This document shows, piece after piece, positions 1 to 12,520 of a stretch of DNA of 64,000 nt. The stretch spans positions 21,902,491 through 21,966,490 of the forward strand of contig CM057171.1 of assembly GCA_029962745.1 (NCBI GenBank), read 5' to 3'. Both the position numbers and the translations under genes were made by a program. The notes under the pieces are model-generated. The model worked only from the letters and a program-made list of their open reading frames with translations, ran no database searches and was not told the origin of the DNA. This DNA is from Echinometra lucunter (taxonomy: Eukaryota > Echinodermata > Echinoidea > Camarodonta > Echinometridae). Each line of letters begins with the position of its first letter. Positions within the stretch are counted from its first letter, which is position 1.

Positions 1-7
1 TGCATTG

Positions 8-507
8 NNNNNNNNNNNNNNNNNNNNNNNNNNNNNNNNNNNNNNNNNNNNNNNNNNNNNNNNNNNNNNNNNNNNNNNNNNNNNNNNNNNNNNNNNNNNN
101 NNNNNNNNNNNNNNNNNNNNNNNNNNNNNNNNNNNNNNNNNNNNNNNNNNNNNNNNNNNNNNNNNNNNNNNNNNNNNNNNNNNNNNNNNNNNNNNNNNNN
201 NNNNNNNNNNNNNNNNNNNNNNNNNNNNNNNNNNNNNNNNNNNNNNNNNNNNNNNNNNNNNNNNNNNNNNNNNNNNNNNNNNNNNNNNNNNNNNNNNNNN
301 NNNNNNNNNNNNNNNNNNNNNNNNNNNNNNNNNNNNNNNNNNNNNNNNNNNNNNNNNNNNNNNNNNNNNNNNNNNNNNNNNNNNNNNNNNNNNNNNNNNN
401 NNNNNNNNNNNNNNNNNNNNNNNNNNNNNNNNNNNNNNNNNNNNNNNNNNNNNNNNNNNNNNNNNNNNNNNNNNNNNNNNNNNNNNNNNNNNNNNNNNNN
501 NNNNNNN
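8..507. other. assembly gap (500 N)
   Basis: Exactly 500 N bases, the usual placeholder for a gap of unknown true size. It lies directly downstream, in transcription sense, of the last visible exon of P450-3, so exons 3-7 of that gene probably fall in the gap or beyond the window edge. Bases 1-7 are too short to interpret, and 508-812 holds no P450 exon 3. Confidence 0.99.
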
Positions 508-812
508 CTCGGTTACCAACTATTCTGCTTGAGTTGACAAGGCAGGCATGCATAATGGCATCTGAATAATGGGAATCATAGTGCATACATCAGCTATTGT
601 TGTGCCCCGGAAGACTCTGGCAATTTTTTTAGTTGTCTTGTTTGAAAATTATGGATAAAACTTAATAGCAAACAGATTTATTTTCAGGAGCTTTTCCTTG
701 GATAAGAACCTGTAGATTTGTTGTCTGAGGGCGTTTTTATATATAAAGTGAAATTCCCCCAAACTGATAGCAGTTCCTCTGCGCCCCTGACTTCTACCCT
801 TTGATACTTTAC

Positions 813-1009
813 CATAATTCTTGGAGTTATATATTCCTGATATCAGGTTGCTTGGAGGGCGGTCATTGAGGTCGGGATGACGGAAGGCTTCGACAATGGC
901 TTGGTAAGAATTGAGGACAACAAAGGGCCTCGTACCGGCATAGAAAGACATGATCTCGCCGTATTTCTCGGCCCATGAAGAGAATAGGGCAAGAGGCTCC
1001 GTCCGTCCT
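813..1009 (-). CDS. P450-3 exon 2
   Basis: Acceptor AG at 1011-1010 after a T-rich tract, donor G|GTAAAG at 812-811. 197 nt. Encodes the A-helix and beta-1 region (WAEKYGEI, NSYQAIVEAFRHPDL). Confidence 0.85.
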
Positions 1010-2338
1010 CTGTGTAAAAAAAAATTTTGAAATGCTTTTAGAAAGCCTATTGCATTGTTTAGGAGACTTTCCCCAAGTGAACACGCCATCAACATGATAA
1101 AGCAATCAATTTATGATCAATGTTTGTTTCCTTCAAAAAATACTCAGCCATTCTCTAGGTTCGTGGTCATTACAAAAATCCATTTCTCCACCCTGACCAC
1201 CCCAGTGCGACGGAAAAATATCATAATATCAACTTTTTAAAAATTAAACATGACTAAAAATTATTAATTCATTCGACTCTTTATTACTTTTGAATTATCA
1301 GTTATAACATGGTTATTCATTTCAACTTCTTTCTAAATCCACTGTATGAGGTGACATTAAAACTGTCCATGAGAAAACTATTCATGATGTCCTTTATACC
1401 AATACACAAAACGAAAACATGAAGATTGGATGACATTAGACGATAAATAAAATCCACGAAAAATCCTCTACGATAAATTCGGATGGGAAGAGGTTTCCTT
1501 ATAAGTAATACGGTGCCTTGATTTAGGGACACCTTTGCATCATAATCAATTCATGTCATTATACATGAGCAAAAAGTCTTAAAATCACATAATAAAATTC
1601 TGAGTCTACTTCTAATGCAGTACGTTGTACCGCTTATGAAAGCATAGGCGTCGATCTGTTTTAAGGATGGGGGGGGGGGGGGGGGCAACACGATATATAA
1701 ATGTGTGTTTTGCGTCAAAAATCTGTGTAAGAATAAACATCATCTTTGGACTAAAATGCATTACTTCTGTACTTTGTCGTCTCTCGTATGTATAATATTC
1801 ATATATTTATATTTACATGATATTGTTATATATTATTCGTATATATTTGTGTTGGGTATGAGGGCGTGTCTGCGTGTTATATAACTTTATTATTATCATG
1901 TTAAGGAAAACAACGGTAACCTTGAAACGATGGATTATCTGTGGGACGTGAAGCGTTTTAAAATTTGGGAGCAATGTCACAATCTTGCCATATTTTTAAC
2001 CAACTTTTTTCAGTTTTGCGAGCGAGCCAAAAAATAATAGATTTCTTGTAATGAGAGAAGTTTTTTCATCAAAATTCACCATAGCCCTATTATAATATCT
2101 AAAATATATATCTGGGCAATTCCATGACTAGTAACGTTACATTTAAAGAAATTTTCATATCTTTTGATACAGTTAATTCAAAATTTATTTCATTTCAAAT
2201 CCTAACCTTGCTACAACATATTCACCCACCCTAGGTCTACAATACATAAACCAAAAAATAAAAAGCAATTGAATAATGTCAGAGCGGTAATGAAAACTTT
2301 TAAGGTCGAGTAATATCCCCCCCCCAAAAAAAAAAAAA

Positions 2339-2373
<35 letters not shown>

Positions 2374-4327
2374 AAAGGACAAAAGAAAAAAGTCAATGTT
2401 TTTGAAAAAAAAAATCCCTCCTCACTGTGGCGTAGCTCATACTCAGAGCCATATCACTTTTACTACCTGTTATATGATGACAAATGTTTACCCACAAAGT
2501 TTAAAAGTTTACCGCGCTATTTCTTAAAGTAGACCTCAAAATCCTGGTTAGTCACGTTTCGGTTAGTCATGTTACATCTTGTCAAGCACCAGATATTTCA
2601 GATTTTAATACCTTTTCACTAACTTATTTTTGAATATTTTCTTTCAATTTGATGTGACACAATGACCTTCAGATTATCCAACTGAAAAATATACAAAAGA
2701 AAAAATAGTTTTCTGTCTAAGTCTAAAAAACTGTATGTAGTCCCATATATCTATTATTATTTTTTTTTTTTTTTTTTATGGTTCGGATTCTCCTATATGG
2801 AGTCATTTAGGGTAAAATGAAACCACTTTACATTTACAACTTCTCTATAAATTTTAACCAAAAAAAATTGAGATTTGAGCAAAAATAAATTTTGGTGTGA
2901 TGTCGATGTCCACTTGATCATGGAATTGCCCATCTGGTCACCTCGCTGCCAAATATAACTCTATTTTAGTACATCGCTAGTCCAATTTTTGCTGTCGTTA
3001 TTGTCCGAAAGCACCCTGTTTCCAAATATTACGAGCGAGGAAATGCACGTTCCTTTTAATAACAGAAGTACTAATCCCTTTAGTAATTTACACTGTGAGC
3101 CTATGAAACATCTACATTATTTATTCGGTCACCTCACATGACGAATTTGTTTGCTCTCCAAAATGATTGATATCAAACGAGCAAACGCAGCAAGCGAGGA
3201 CAAATATGCAATTTTTCATGGTAGAGGTGTTATTTTTCATTAAAATACACTATAAATTTATAAGATATCTAATGATATCAGTGGCGTAATGAGCCAAAAT
3301 ATTTGGGGGGGGGGGCTCAATCTCTGAGGAGCGAAGCGACCAATCCTGAGGGAGTGTAGCGACCGAGCCTGGGGTACCCCACCCCCCCCCCCCCCCCCAT
3401 GATACGGAGCTTCTTCATTTTTTCGACTTAAAATTGTGCAATCTGCAAAACGTGAAAAGGAAATTCCAACTTCCAGTTCAGATCAATTTCTATTTTTTCT
3501 CATTACCAACAAAAGAAGTAAATATCATGAAAAATAAACATTTGAAGTAGAATACATGCAATATGAAACATCGAATTTGATGACATGTACTATTATGGAT
3601 AAGCGTGGCATGAATCTACAGACGGGAAAAGATTTTTTTCAAGAATTTGGAACATGATTATGGAAACATGCAGCCCAAATAATCTTCGCAAGTTTCAAAC
3701 TAATGCCAGCGTTAGACAAAATACTTTATTACGTATGATAATAACACAGACAAAGACGCTATGAAATAAAAGGGACGAGCCTGAAGAGGGTGTGATGCGA
3801 TGGGGTACCAGGGTTTCACTCCCACAGTGGCGTAGCTAGGATTTCATTTTAGGGGCGGTAGTGAGCACGCGAAGCGCGCTCCCTAGGGGGGAGGGGGTGA
3901 AGGGAGGGGCATTTTTCCCCCTCCCGCGCGAAGTTCGGAAGCTCCGACGTCTCTTTGAATTGTTCCTTGTTTGCTTCAGCTCTTCTTACCTTCTATTACC
4001 TTTTTTTCTCGCTTCCGCTTTTTTCCTTTTTTTTTTCTTTTTTTTTCTTTCTTTTTCTCTTTTTTTTTTTTTTAGTGTTTTGGAGGGGGTGACCGCCCCC
4101 ATCGCACCCCCCCCCCTTGGCTACGCAGGTGCACTCCCATGGTAAAGGAGTTTTTTGCAGTATTGACGGTTTGCAACTCTGTAAAAGAACACTATTTGGC
4201 AGAGGCGTCGATCCATTTTTCGGATTGGGGGGGCAAGACGACCAAGCGGAGATGAACCCACGGCTACTATTTGTACACACACACACACACACACACACAC
4301 CCTCACATATATTCATACATACACACC

Positions 4328-4365
<38 letters not shown>

Positions 4366-7231
4366 ACATAGGCCTATATCAACGTGAAGCATTTTCAAAT
4401 TGGGGAAATTAGGCAACTTGCTATGTGAACCATCCTGCTTTTTTTTTTTTTTCAATTTTGCGAGCGAGCGAGCAAAAAATAACAAATTTCTTGTTATGAG
4501 ACAAGTGTTTAGTTATCATATAGGCATAAATGATACCTAATATATATCTATATGGTTACCTCGCTGCCAAATATGAACTCTACTTTGTTACATCGTTGGT
4601 CCATTGTTGCTGCCCCCAAACCACTCTATTTTCTAATATTACGAGCGAGCGAAGCGAGCGAGGAAGCACACACTGTTTTTCATGGTAGATGTAGTAAACC
4701 CTTCGGCAAATTACGCTGTGAGCCAATAAAACATCTACATTATCCATTCGGTCTCATCTCACCGAATTCGTTTGCTTTTCAAAACCATTAATATGAAACG
4801 AGCGAGCGTAGCGAGCGAGGAAAAATATACCCTTTTCCATATGATAGAAGTGTTATTTCGTCATCATAATAATGTGATAAAAATGTGATATGCGCTATAC
4901 AAGAACGGAATAGTATTATCATCAGAATACACTCTAAACCTGTCATGCCTGTAGGATATCTAAATAATACATCCAATCACCTGTGTGCCGAATATGACAC
5001 TGTTTTAGCTACCTCGCTTGCAGTCCGAATCCATTCTGTTTCTACCATAGCGAGCAAAGTCAACGACAGATCCCGGCAAAATTATATGGATTCTTCCAAA
5101 AATCTTTGTCAACCACCTTGCTGCCCAAATATGATGATATTTTGGAATCTCGCTGCTATGATAAGCTACTTGCTGCCCGAAATCATCTTATATCTAGCTT
5201 TTACCAGCGAGAGTAGCGAGCGAGTTAACGAAAAATATGTTTTTGTTTTGTGGGGTTTTTTGCTTTTTATCCAGGCCGTTGTCTCCCGAAAGTTGATCTA
5301 TTTTTAGGTCAACTGGCCGTTCGATTCTAGGAGTGATATCTTGTTTGGTTATATTACTTCCTATGAGTAGAAGAATAGTATAACATTAGATAGAAACACA
5401 AGATGCAAACCGATTTCCTTTCATAAGAATAGTAATTATCATCGGCATTGGTTAAGATACTTAAATGCGAGAGAGCGAAGCGAGCGAGCGCTTCCCAGTT
5501 TCCCATTTTCTTTCTTTTACCTTGTTTTCCACTTTCATTTCACTTCCTTCGTTCCTTTTCCTTTCTTTTCTCTTTCTTTTTTATTTTTCCTTTTTTCTTC
5601 CTTTTTTCCCCCCCCCCCCGAAATTTTCTTTGGGGGGGCAACTGCCCCCCTGCCCCCCCCCCCCCCAGGATCGACGCCTCTGCTATTTGGGACTACAAAC
5701 TTAAAGCCCGTGTCTAATTTTGGTAAATCTAAGAATATTCATTATCAAAGTTTGAATCCATTGTCAGATAAACAGATAAAACCAAGTGTTATATCATAAA
5801 ACACATTAGTATTGATATTATGCGTGTTTTCTGCCTTGCTATGCGGCATGCTATTTTGGAAATTGTAAATGCGTTACTTAACATAAAAAGGGAGTCTAGG
5901 GAGAAATAACGAAATTCGCGTGATATCACTAATATAAAATTGAAAATAAACCATGGTAGAAATTTATTGGGGGGCTGACGCCCCCAAGCCCCCCCCCCCC
6001 TCCGGTACGCCAGTGAATGATATATCTAATATAATCGAATATATCATTAGTAGGATATCTAATGACATATTGGATTACCTGTGTGCAGAATATGACTTTA
6101 TTTAGCTATCTCGCTTGCCGTCCGAAACCATTCTGTTTCTAAAAGCGATCAAAGTCAGAGACCGACATAAAACTTTGGACTCGTCAAAATACCGTAGAAT
6201 ATTTTTTGTAAAGTTTTCAACCACCTTGCTGTCCAAATATTATGATATTTTGGAATCTCCCTGCTGACATAAGCTCCTTCTTGGGCATCATGTTGGGTGA
6301 AATCATCGTGTTTCTAGCTTGTACAAGCGAGAGTAGCGACAGGCCGAACGAAACAATTCGATTTTTTTTTTTTTTTTTTTTTTGGGGGGGGGTCAAATCT
6401 TTAGACCGTTATCTGGTGAAAGTGTATTTATTTTTAGGTCAACTTGCCGCTGAATGGTATTCAGTCATGGTAATAAGTAAAAGAATGATATAACATTAGA
6501 TGAAAACAAAAGATGCAAAACCCTTCCCTCCATAGAATAGTGATTATTTTTGGCATTGGGTAAGACACCTAAATGCGAGAAAGCGGAGCAAGAGAGCGCT
6601 TCCCAGTTTCTCATTTCTTTCTTTTTCCTTGTCTTAATCTTTCTCTTCACTTTCCTTTTTTTATTTTCGTTTCTTTACTCTTTTTCTTCTTCTTTTCTTT
6701 TATTTTCAGTTTGGAAATCACTGGGGGAAACAGCCCCCCCCCCCCCGCCCTTGGCATCGACGCCTTCGACGCCTCTGTACGAAAGAGAGCGAAGTGAATT
6801 TGAATAATCCATGTACTCTCTAAAGCATCAACACATTGCAAAATAGATAATTATCATATTCATATGCAACCGCAGAATGTTTTGTTACATTTGAATTTAT
6901 CATGTACGTTGCATGTTTTGGTGTTTTTGTTGTTATTTTTTTTTGTCAATCCATAAAAGAGTGGAAATATATATATTAATGGTGCCACTGTAGATGATTG
7001 ACTTAACCTGAGGAAAATGTGTATTGATATGGGTTAACAAAAAAGTTCTTTCATTGATTTTACTAGGACAAGAATAAAGTTTATGATGTACCTGATAAGA
7101 TTCCAGATTCCTTTAAGGAATGTTAGTAGAGACGGTCCAGGTGGCAGATTCTTGGGTCGAGACAAGAAATATCTGATTAACCACACTGCCAAAAGTCCAA
7201 CTGCCACCGTCAAAAGCCAACTCACTTCCAT
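813..7231 (-). CDS. P450-3: CYP2-like cytochrome P450, partial (exons 1-2)
   Basis: Minus-strand exons 1 (7231-7092) and 2 (1009-813) of a CYP2-like microsomal P450. Exon 1 encodes an ER signal anchor (MEVSWLLTVAVGLLAVWLIR) and the proline-rich hinge PKNLPPGPS; exon 2 encodes SWAEKYGEIMSFYAGTRPF and AFRHPDLNDRPP. Exon 1 ends AG|GTACAT and exon 2 starts after TTACACAG; the joined codon AG|A gives Arg, the same phase as in the two complete copies. Exon 1 is 140 nt as in both others, and exon 2 is 197 nt (one codon more). Exons 3-7 are absent, presumably in the N gap or past the edge. The intervening 6.1-kb intron is largely a nested transposon stack (1643-6777). I see no inactivating change, so it may be a real gene cut by the assembly. 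P450 family membership is certain; the substrate is unknown. Confidence 0.82.
2114..2931. mobile_element. family B MITE-like element, copy 1
   Basis: TIRs GGGCAATTCCATGA and its complement at the two ends, with a 4-bp TSD ATCT (2110-2113 and 2932-2935). It interrupts family A sequence: the uninterrupted version is seen at about 4540-4560, where the left flank ATATATCT runs straight into GGTTACCTCGCTGCC. Contains a (TAAA)n run at 2338-2374. No coding capacity. Superfamily unknown from a 4-bp TSD alone. Confidence 0.75.
3825..4131. mobile_element. hAT-like family D MITE (307 bp)
   Basis: Left end CAGTGGCGTAGCTAGG, right end inverted CACCTGCGTAGCCAAGG, exact 8-bp TSD CACTCCCA (3817-3824 and 4132-4139). 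The interior holds a long T/C-rich tract and a C-run and is non-coding. This terminal sequence type is common among short hAT elements in animals. Confidence 0.82.
4200..5682 (+). mobile_element. hAT-like family A, complete copy 2
   Basis: CAGAGGCGTCGATCC at the left end and its inverted match at the right, exact 8-bp TSD CTATTTGG (4192-4199 and 5683-5690). 1483 bp. Interior: (CA)n and (TA)n at 4276-4364, repeated GCGAGCGAGC motifs, a T/C-rich segment at 5505-5610, then C/G runs. Matches the copy at 59443-60950 in reverse orientation. Non-autonomous. Confidence 0.88.
7092..7231 (-). CDS. P450-3 exon 1
   Basis: Start ATG at 7231-7229 in the context TTAGATGG (A at -3). 140 nt, donor GT at 7091-7090, phase 2. 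Encodes the membrane anchor and PPGP hinge, nearly identical to exon 1 of P450-2. Confidence 0.85.
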
Positions 7232-8639
7232 CTAATCATTTAATCAAAACAGAGACGGTAAATTGATTTCATTTTCGTACAATGTGATCCAAAATATAAT
7301 ATTTTAGGAGTCAGCGCAAACAAAAAATTGTTGTGCTGAAATCGATTATCCCTTTGTCAATTGACAGAACACTGAAATTAGCCTCTACAACTCCTACAAT
7401 TTAATGCAAGGAATGATATTACTCTAGATGTTAAAGAGAACTGCATATTTTAGTGACACTTTTTCTCATACTCGATATCTAGCCTCGCTTGGATGAATTA
7501 AGTGAGAAAAAAAACCAGACATTACAAAGGTTAGATGTATATGAATATCTTATCACAGTAATATAGAAATAACACTGCTTGCAACTTGTTATGGAGCAGG
7601 TAGTCGATAAAGCCTATGCCACGCCATACTATCACTCATCAGCATAGAAAAGGCTTTATCACATAATGCCAGTAAGAAAACGAGATCAACATGGCCGCTA
7701 AAATATGATTTGATTCAACAAGCAAAGTTTTACATACGTTCTTTTTCGAATAATGATCTCCAGTCCATAGGTAACTTGACATTTGGTGTGTAGAAGTTCC
7801 ACAACTGTCTTCTCTAAAGAGAATTCAAAGCTACTAGTAGGCTTATAAATGGTTACTTTGCAAAAGAAATATGAGGAAAATCAGTTTCAACAACATTACA
7901 GCCTCTTCTTATCTTGGACCAGCAGACAATGGTAAAGATATGTTTTTACTATGTTCAGGGCTGCATTCACATAACAAACGTTCATGTTTGCTGCGAGCTG
8001 GCTCGACCTTTACTCCTGAAATGTGATTGTTCACCAGGGTCAAAACATGTTATGATATTATGAAACTGCTTAGTCACTGTGTACTATAAAGCAAATTATT
8101 TGAGATCTGTTCTTATTTCGAAGTAGATGCCTCAATGCCTGATATATACGTGGCCGACTAAGGTCTCAGCCACGGCACTTCAGTTGTTTGGCAATGCATT
8201 AATTCACATTTGTCACTCTCATTCCATGGTTATATCATAGGTTCACTGTATGAGGTAAATCCTTAAGTAACACTTAAGCTCAATTTTACAGCTACAGTTC
8301 CGCACATTTATGTCAATCAAGAAGGCTACTTTGCAAAGTTGCAAAGTACGTATACCTACATGCATTGTATTCAATAACTGAGGCAGTGTGAAAAATTAGC
8401 ATTCACTGATTAAAGGTAGGAGATCCCATTTGCAAATTTCTGGAAACCTCATGAGACTTGCGAGGGTAAAACAGTATACTACACTGATTAGCCTATGTGT
8501 GTGAAATATTTGAGAGGAGTCGTTACCTTGTGTCAGATATGTCAATCAGACAACTTTATAAAAACAAGAATACAAATTCAACGACAATTCGGAGAGGACG
8601 GACAAATTCCAGTCACCTTGCGTTAGGTTTGCTATATAT

Positions 8640-8900
8640 ATTTTTATCATTTTTGTCATGATTATCATGATTATCATCAGTACATCATCGTCGTCATCAT
8701 CATCATTATTATTATCATTTTCGTTGTTATTGTGATTATTCTTGCTATAATCGACATTGTTTCCGCTATTACCTTTATTAGGAATAATAGTAACAATGAT
8801 TACACTCATTATTATTATTATTATTATTATCATTATCATCATTATCATTATTATCATTATCACCATTATTGCAATTATTATCATTACTTTGGTTTTTGTT
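8640..8900. repeat. ATT/ATC trinucleotide microsatellite
   Basis: Imperfect run of ATT, ATC and TTA triplets. Both strands stay open, giving artefactual poly-Ile and Asn/Asp ORFs. Not a gene. Confidence 0.9.
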
Positions 8901-9239
8901 ATTGTTGAAGGTATAGAAAGTGGAGGTAAAAGAAAGGCTAAATTTAGCACTGTACTAACCCTTGCTTTGGAGATAAAATGAGCACAGGTCCAGTTAAAGG
9001 GAAATTATTTATTTCATTTATTTTATTTAAATACATTTATACAGGCACAAAAGATAAGCAAACATGCTGTTTTACATCAATGTCCTGATTACAAAGTAAA
9101 ATGCAATAACAAGTACCAAATGGAAATAGTAGAGAACACGGCGTGAGAGGAATCAAGCAAGACAAAGTATTGCGCTATCCGCCCAACCAATTTTCCGGCC
9201 CAAACCCAGTCATTCCGAACCCTCAGACCGCCTCTCACC

Positions 9240-9241
9240 CC

Positions 9242-9289
<48 letters not shown>

Positions 9290-9420
9290 ATCTTTGGCAC
9301 TCTTTCTTGCTCTCTTTTTCCCTCCAGCACTTTTTTCTTTTACTCTCTCTCCCTCTCTGTCTCTTACCCTCTCATTTTTTCTCTCTCAAGCACTCTTGCT
9401 CTCTCTCTCACGTATGTACT
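9240..9420. repeat. (CT)n-rich low-complexity tract
   Basis: A C-run followed by perfect and then degenerate CT repeats. The Leu/Ser-rich ORFs through it are artefacts. Confidence 0.9.
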
Positions 9421-9715
9421 TACATACTTACAAACGTACACACAACTCCTGTACATTCCATGGTTATTTCCTCATATTCCATTTCAGCTTAATAACATCT
9501 GAAATAATGACATTACTTCCAGAAATGATTTTAAATAATGCATCTAGATGTCTTATATTCTCAAAACTTTATCATTTGCCTTGACTACATAATCAAAAGG
9601 AAAGTGCTAAATTTAATGCCACACGTTTCAAGTCTATGATCTATTCTTGGAATATTTCAGTGCTTGTGGTATCAAAAGATTCCAGCTCTTCTATAAAATT
9701 ATTTCATGGAATTAA

Positions 9716-9716
<1 letters not shown>

Positions 9717-9771
<55 letters not shown>

Positions 9772-9790
9772 GTATATATATATACGTATA
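9717..9790. repeat. (TA)n microsatellite
   Basis: Nearly pure TA dinucleotides with a few GTA and CGTA interruptions. Confidence 0.95.
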
Positions 9791-9878
9791 TACACGCCCA
9801 CGGAAGCGGGGCGGAGGGGGTTTGGAATGTGGCGCAGCTTCCCTTCCCACAATTTGGCAAAACTTTCAAATCTCTATC

Positions 9879-9914
<36 letters not shown>

Positions 9915-11750
9915 AATCAATAGATGAGTATTTATTTTTTCCAAAACCTTTTAAGAGCATTTTGTTTTGAATTTCAGAATTCTAAAGAAATCATTAGATG
10001 ACTATCTATTTTACTACAGGTATATAAAAATCATTTTTTCTGCTAGTGTCAAAAAAAAAGTTCAAGTACCTATGTCAAACCAATGGCTTTCTTAACATCT
10101 TATATGAATTTAAAGCATATTACCATAGTAACATAGTAAAAGTCTACCTCTTTCAATATGATGCAGTCAGTATACTATACTGATTGCATTGCAACCTAGG
10201 CGTTCTGTTTGTGTTTCTCGCCAACTTTATCATATGGTATTTTAAGAAAAAAAAAAGTTACTAAGGTTGATAATGTAAACCTCTTACAAGTACACCCCCT
10301 CTCTCTTCATCAATACATTTTCTGCTTCAAGTTTGAGATGACCCTGGATCCTGGGGCAGATTGGGGGAGGGGCTAATAGGCCACAGCCACCCCCCCCCCC
10401 CCCCTCAGCAAATTATTTAGGGTAAACAGCAACTGAGAGTCAGAGAACCGAACGTTACCCCCCCCCCAAAAAAAAAAAAAAAAAAAAAAAGTTCTATAAT
10501 TTGTAAATCCTTACTATACCTGTCAATCCTTCTAGTGCATATTGATTCAGGCAGGAGTTTTGTGCTCCTTCTTACATCTCACACAGCTGCTGAGATGAAA
10601 AAGAAGTAAAGTCAGCAATGCGATAATGCATTTGAATACTTACTTTCAATTCAAGAAAATCACAGCATAGAAAAGCGACCTAAGCCTAGAAGAAAAATAG
10701 CCTTAAAAATCTCCTGTTTGACGAGATCGACATGACGCAGTTGAGCAAGTTAATAAGTAAATTCCATAGAAATCTGGGAGTGCTGTATGTTCAGAAGCGA
10801 AATCTTTATCTCCAAAGCGGTATAATGCACACCAAAGCAGCAAGCCTCTTCCTTTGCCATTGCAGGCACAAACCCCGCTCTGTAGAAACACGTTATATCG
10901 GTCTAAGTAGGAGACTACAGGAGGTCAGTTGGGATCGTGTACTATAGCCGCTCCAGACATAGCACAGCCCGTAGGCAGTCGTGCCAGGCTTCTCTCAAGA
11001 ACGCAATAAATTTATATAAAGTGTCAAATAGGGTGTGTGCCTGCAGACTACCCTTTATTATTGATGGATGGAAAACTGAAAAAAAAAAGCTCACAATCAT
11101 GCTGCTCTGTGATTGGTCAGTTTCTAGAGAATGTCATTTTGATGTGCAACCGAATTAATATATTCTAAGACTAGAGTTTGCCAATTCATTTTCAGGGGGA
11201 TACGAATTTTTGCTATAATCATTGCAAATGGGAACATTTTTATACAAAGCATATATTTTGATATAGAAATAAACGTATCATACTCGTATTCAAATTTTTA
11301 TACATAAACAAAGTTATTAGTCAATATATATTGTAAAATGATAGTATAAGAATAATCCAATTCAACTTATACTATAAGCGCTATCATCATCATAACAACG
11401 ATCATCGCTATCATGGCTATTATTTATCATCGTCATCATCATTATTATCATCATCATCAAAATAATAATCATCGATGTCGTAGTAGTAGAAGTATAATGA
11501 TGTAGTAGTAGGAGGAGTAGCAGTAGTTGTAGAAGTTGTAGCATTCATAGTCCTATATACATATTTTTTTTTTAGTCATTATCAGTCATCATTATCATCA
11601 ACATTGTCATCTTTATCACCATCATCCTAACATACGCTATTTTTTTCTTATTTTTTTTTCTTAAATTTCTTAGATCCCGTGAGTGACTTGGGAGATCTAA
11701 GAGATATTTTAGTGCCAAGCATATTTGAATAACTTGTTTTCTATACTGTG

Positions 11751-11932
11751 TCATTCCCTTGGAATAGCGCACGTCATGTAAGGAGTAGTATTCCTTGTCA
11801 ATCCCAACACTCCTTTAAACGAAAGAGGTTCTGATTCGTCAGGTTTCTTGTAGGTGAATTGATGGAGGAGACTCGCAAAACCCAGGAATGTTTCCATACG
11901 GGCTAGCTGCTCCCCAAGACAGACACAACGAC
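11751..11932 (-). pseudogene. P450 pseudogene exon 7 (heme-binding loop and C terminus)
   Basis: 182 nt, the same length as exon 7 of P450-2, acceptor TTGTAG, stop TGA at 11753-11751. Encodes CVCLGEQLARMETFLGF; the heme Cys is present, but the preceding conserved Arg is Cys. Confidence 0.88.
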
Positions 11933-12520
11933 CTACAAGATGGTTCAAAATAAAACACAAGGAGAATGAAAACGTAATTTAGTTGAAAAACGTGAGAGGA
12001 TTAAGAAACGTCAACGCCAAGGGCATTTTTACCCATGTTTCCGAGGCTCCCTATGGCGAGAACAGTGAGATTATTCATAAACGAAATTATTGACAAATGT
12101 ATTCGTAATCACTTTGTTGTTGCTGTTGCTGTTATTGTTGGAATGGAGTTTATATTGTTGTTTCACTTTATACTGTACATGAATTAACTTTCAAAGGAAG
12201 CTTATTCGAGCTAGCTAAACTCTATAATGCTGTAATATACAGTCAAGTTTTTTTTTTTCTTTTCTTTTTTATCAAGATGGAAGTGATATTGAACTCTTAA
12301 TTAAAAATGAACATTTAGACAATTAAGCATCTTGGGTGATATATGATACATGAATTTTTGAGGGACATTCAGTGTTCATGGTAATCTGTTAATTCAAAAC
12401 AACGAAGTATGTATGTTTCAGGCAATTCGTGGGATTTAATGGTATATTTTTCATCATCGGAATAACAGCAAGAAAATTCTGCATATTTCTGCATACTGTC
12501 TTCTGCATACTTCTGCATAC

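Larger units (their letters stand above)
3279..6015. mobile_element. hAT-like family C element
   Basis: Left end CAGTGGCGTAATGAGC, right end inverted CACTGGCGTACC, exact 8-bp TSD AATGATAT (3271-3278 and 6016-6023). Inserted into outer family A. It in turn contains the family D element (3825-4131) and a second, complete family A copy (4200-5682). Long C and G runs lie next to both ends. No ORF of transposase size. Confidence 0.78.
1643..6777. mobile_element. hAT-like family A, outermost copy (nested stack)
   Basis: Ends are CATAGGCGTCGATCTG (left) and GACGCCTTCGACGCCTCTG (right, inverted), flanked by TATGAAAG (1635-1642) and TACGAAAG (6778-6785), an 8-bp TSD with one change. CAG-type TIRs with 8-bp TSDs are the hAT hallmark. 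Its body matches family A copies at 4200-5682 and 59443-60950 (G-run after the TIR, GCGAGCGAGC-rich segments, a T/C-rich run and C-run before the right end). No transposase-sized ORF, so non-autonomous. The basic unit is about 1.5 kb; the extra length is later insertions at 2114-2931 and 3279-6015. It lies in intron 1 of P450-3. Confidence 0.78.
7232..11750. other. intergenic between P450-3 and the P450 pseudogene
   Basis: No gene seen on either strand. The first about 60 bases upstream of 7231 resemble the 5' flank of P450-2. The remainder holds an ATT/ATC microsatellite (8640-8900), a T/A-rich stretch resembling a retroposon tail (9003-9040), CT repeats (9255-9420), a TA run (9717-9790), poly-A and poly-C runs (9885-9912, 10389-10405, 10458-10491) and ATC-rich repeats (11370-11640). 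Confidence 0.7.

Noticed and set aside
5448..5717. Phe/Pro-rich ORFs at 5.4-5.7 kb (and similar at 6.5-6.8 and 59.4-59.65 kb)
   Set aside because: These are the T/C-rich and C-run segments of family A transposons, repeated in each copy; not genes.
8546..8981. ORFs of Ile-rich and Asn/Asp-rich protein on both strands
   Set aside because: Pure consequence of ATT/ATC trinucleotide repeats; no start context, no domain, open on both strands.
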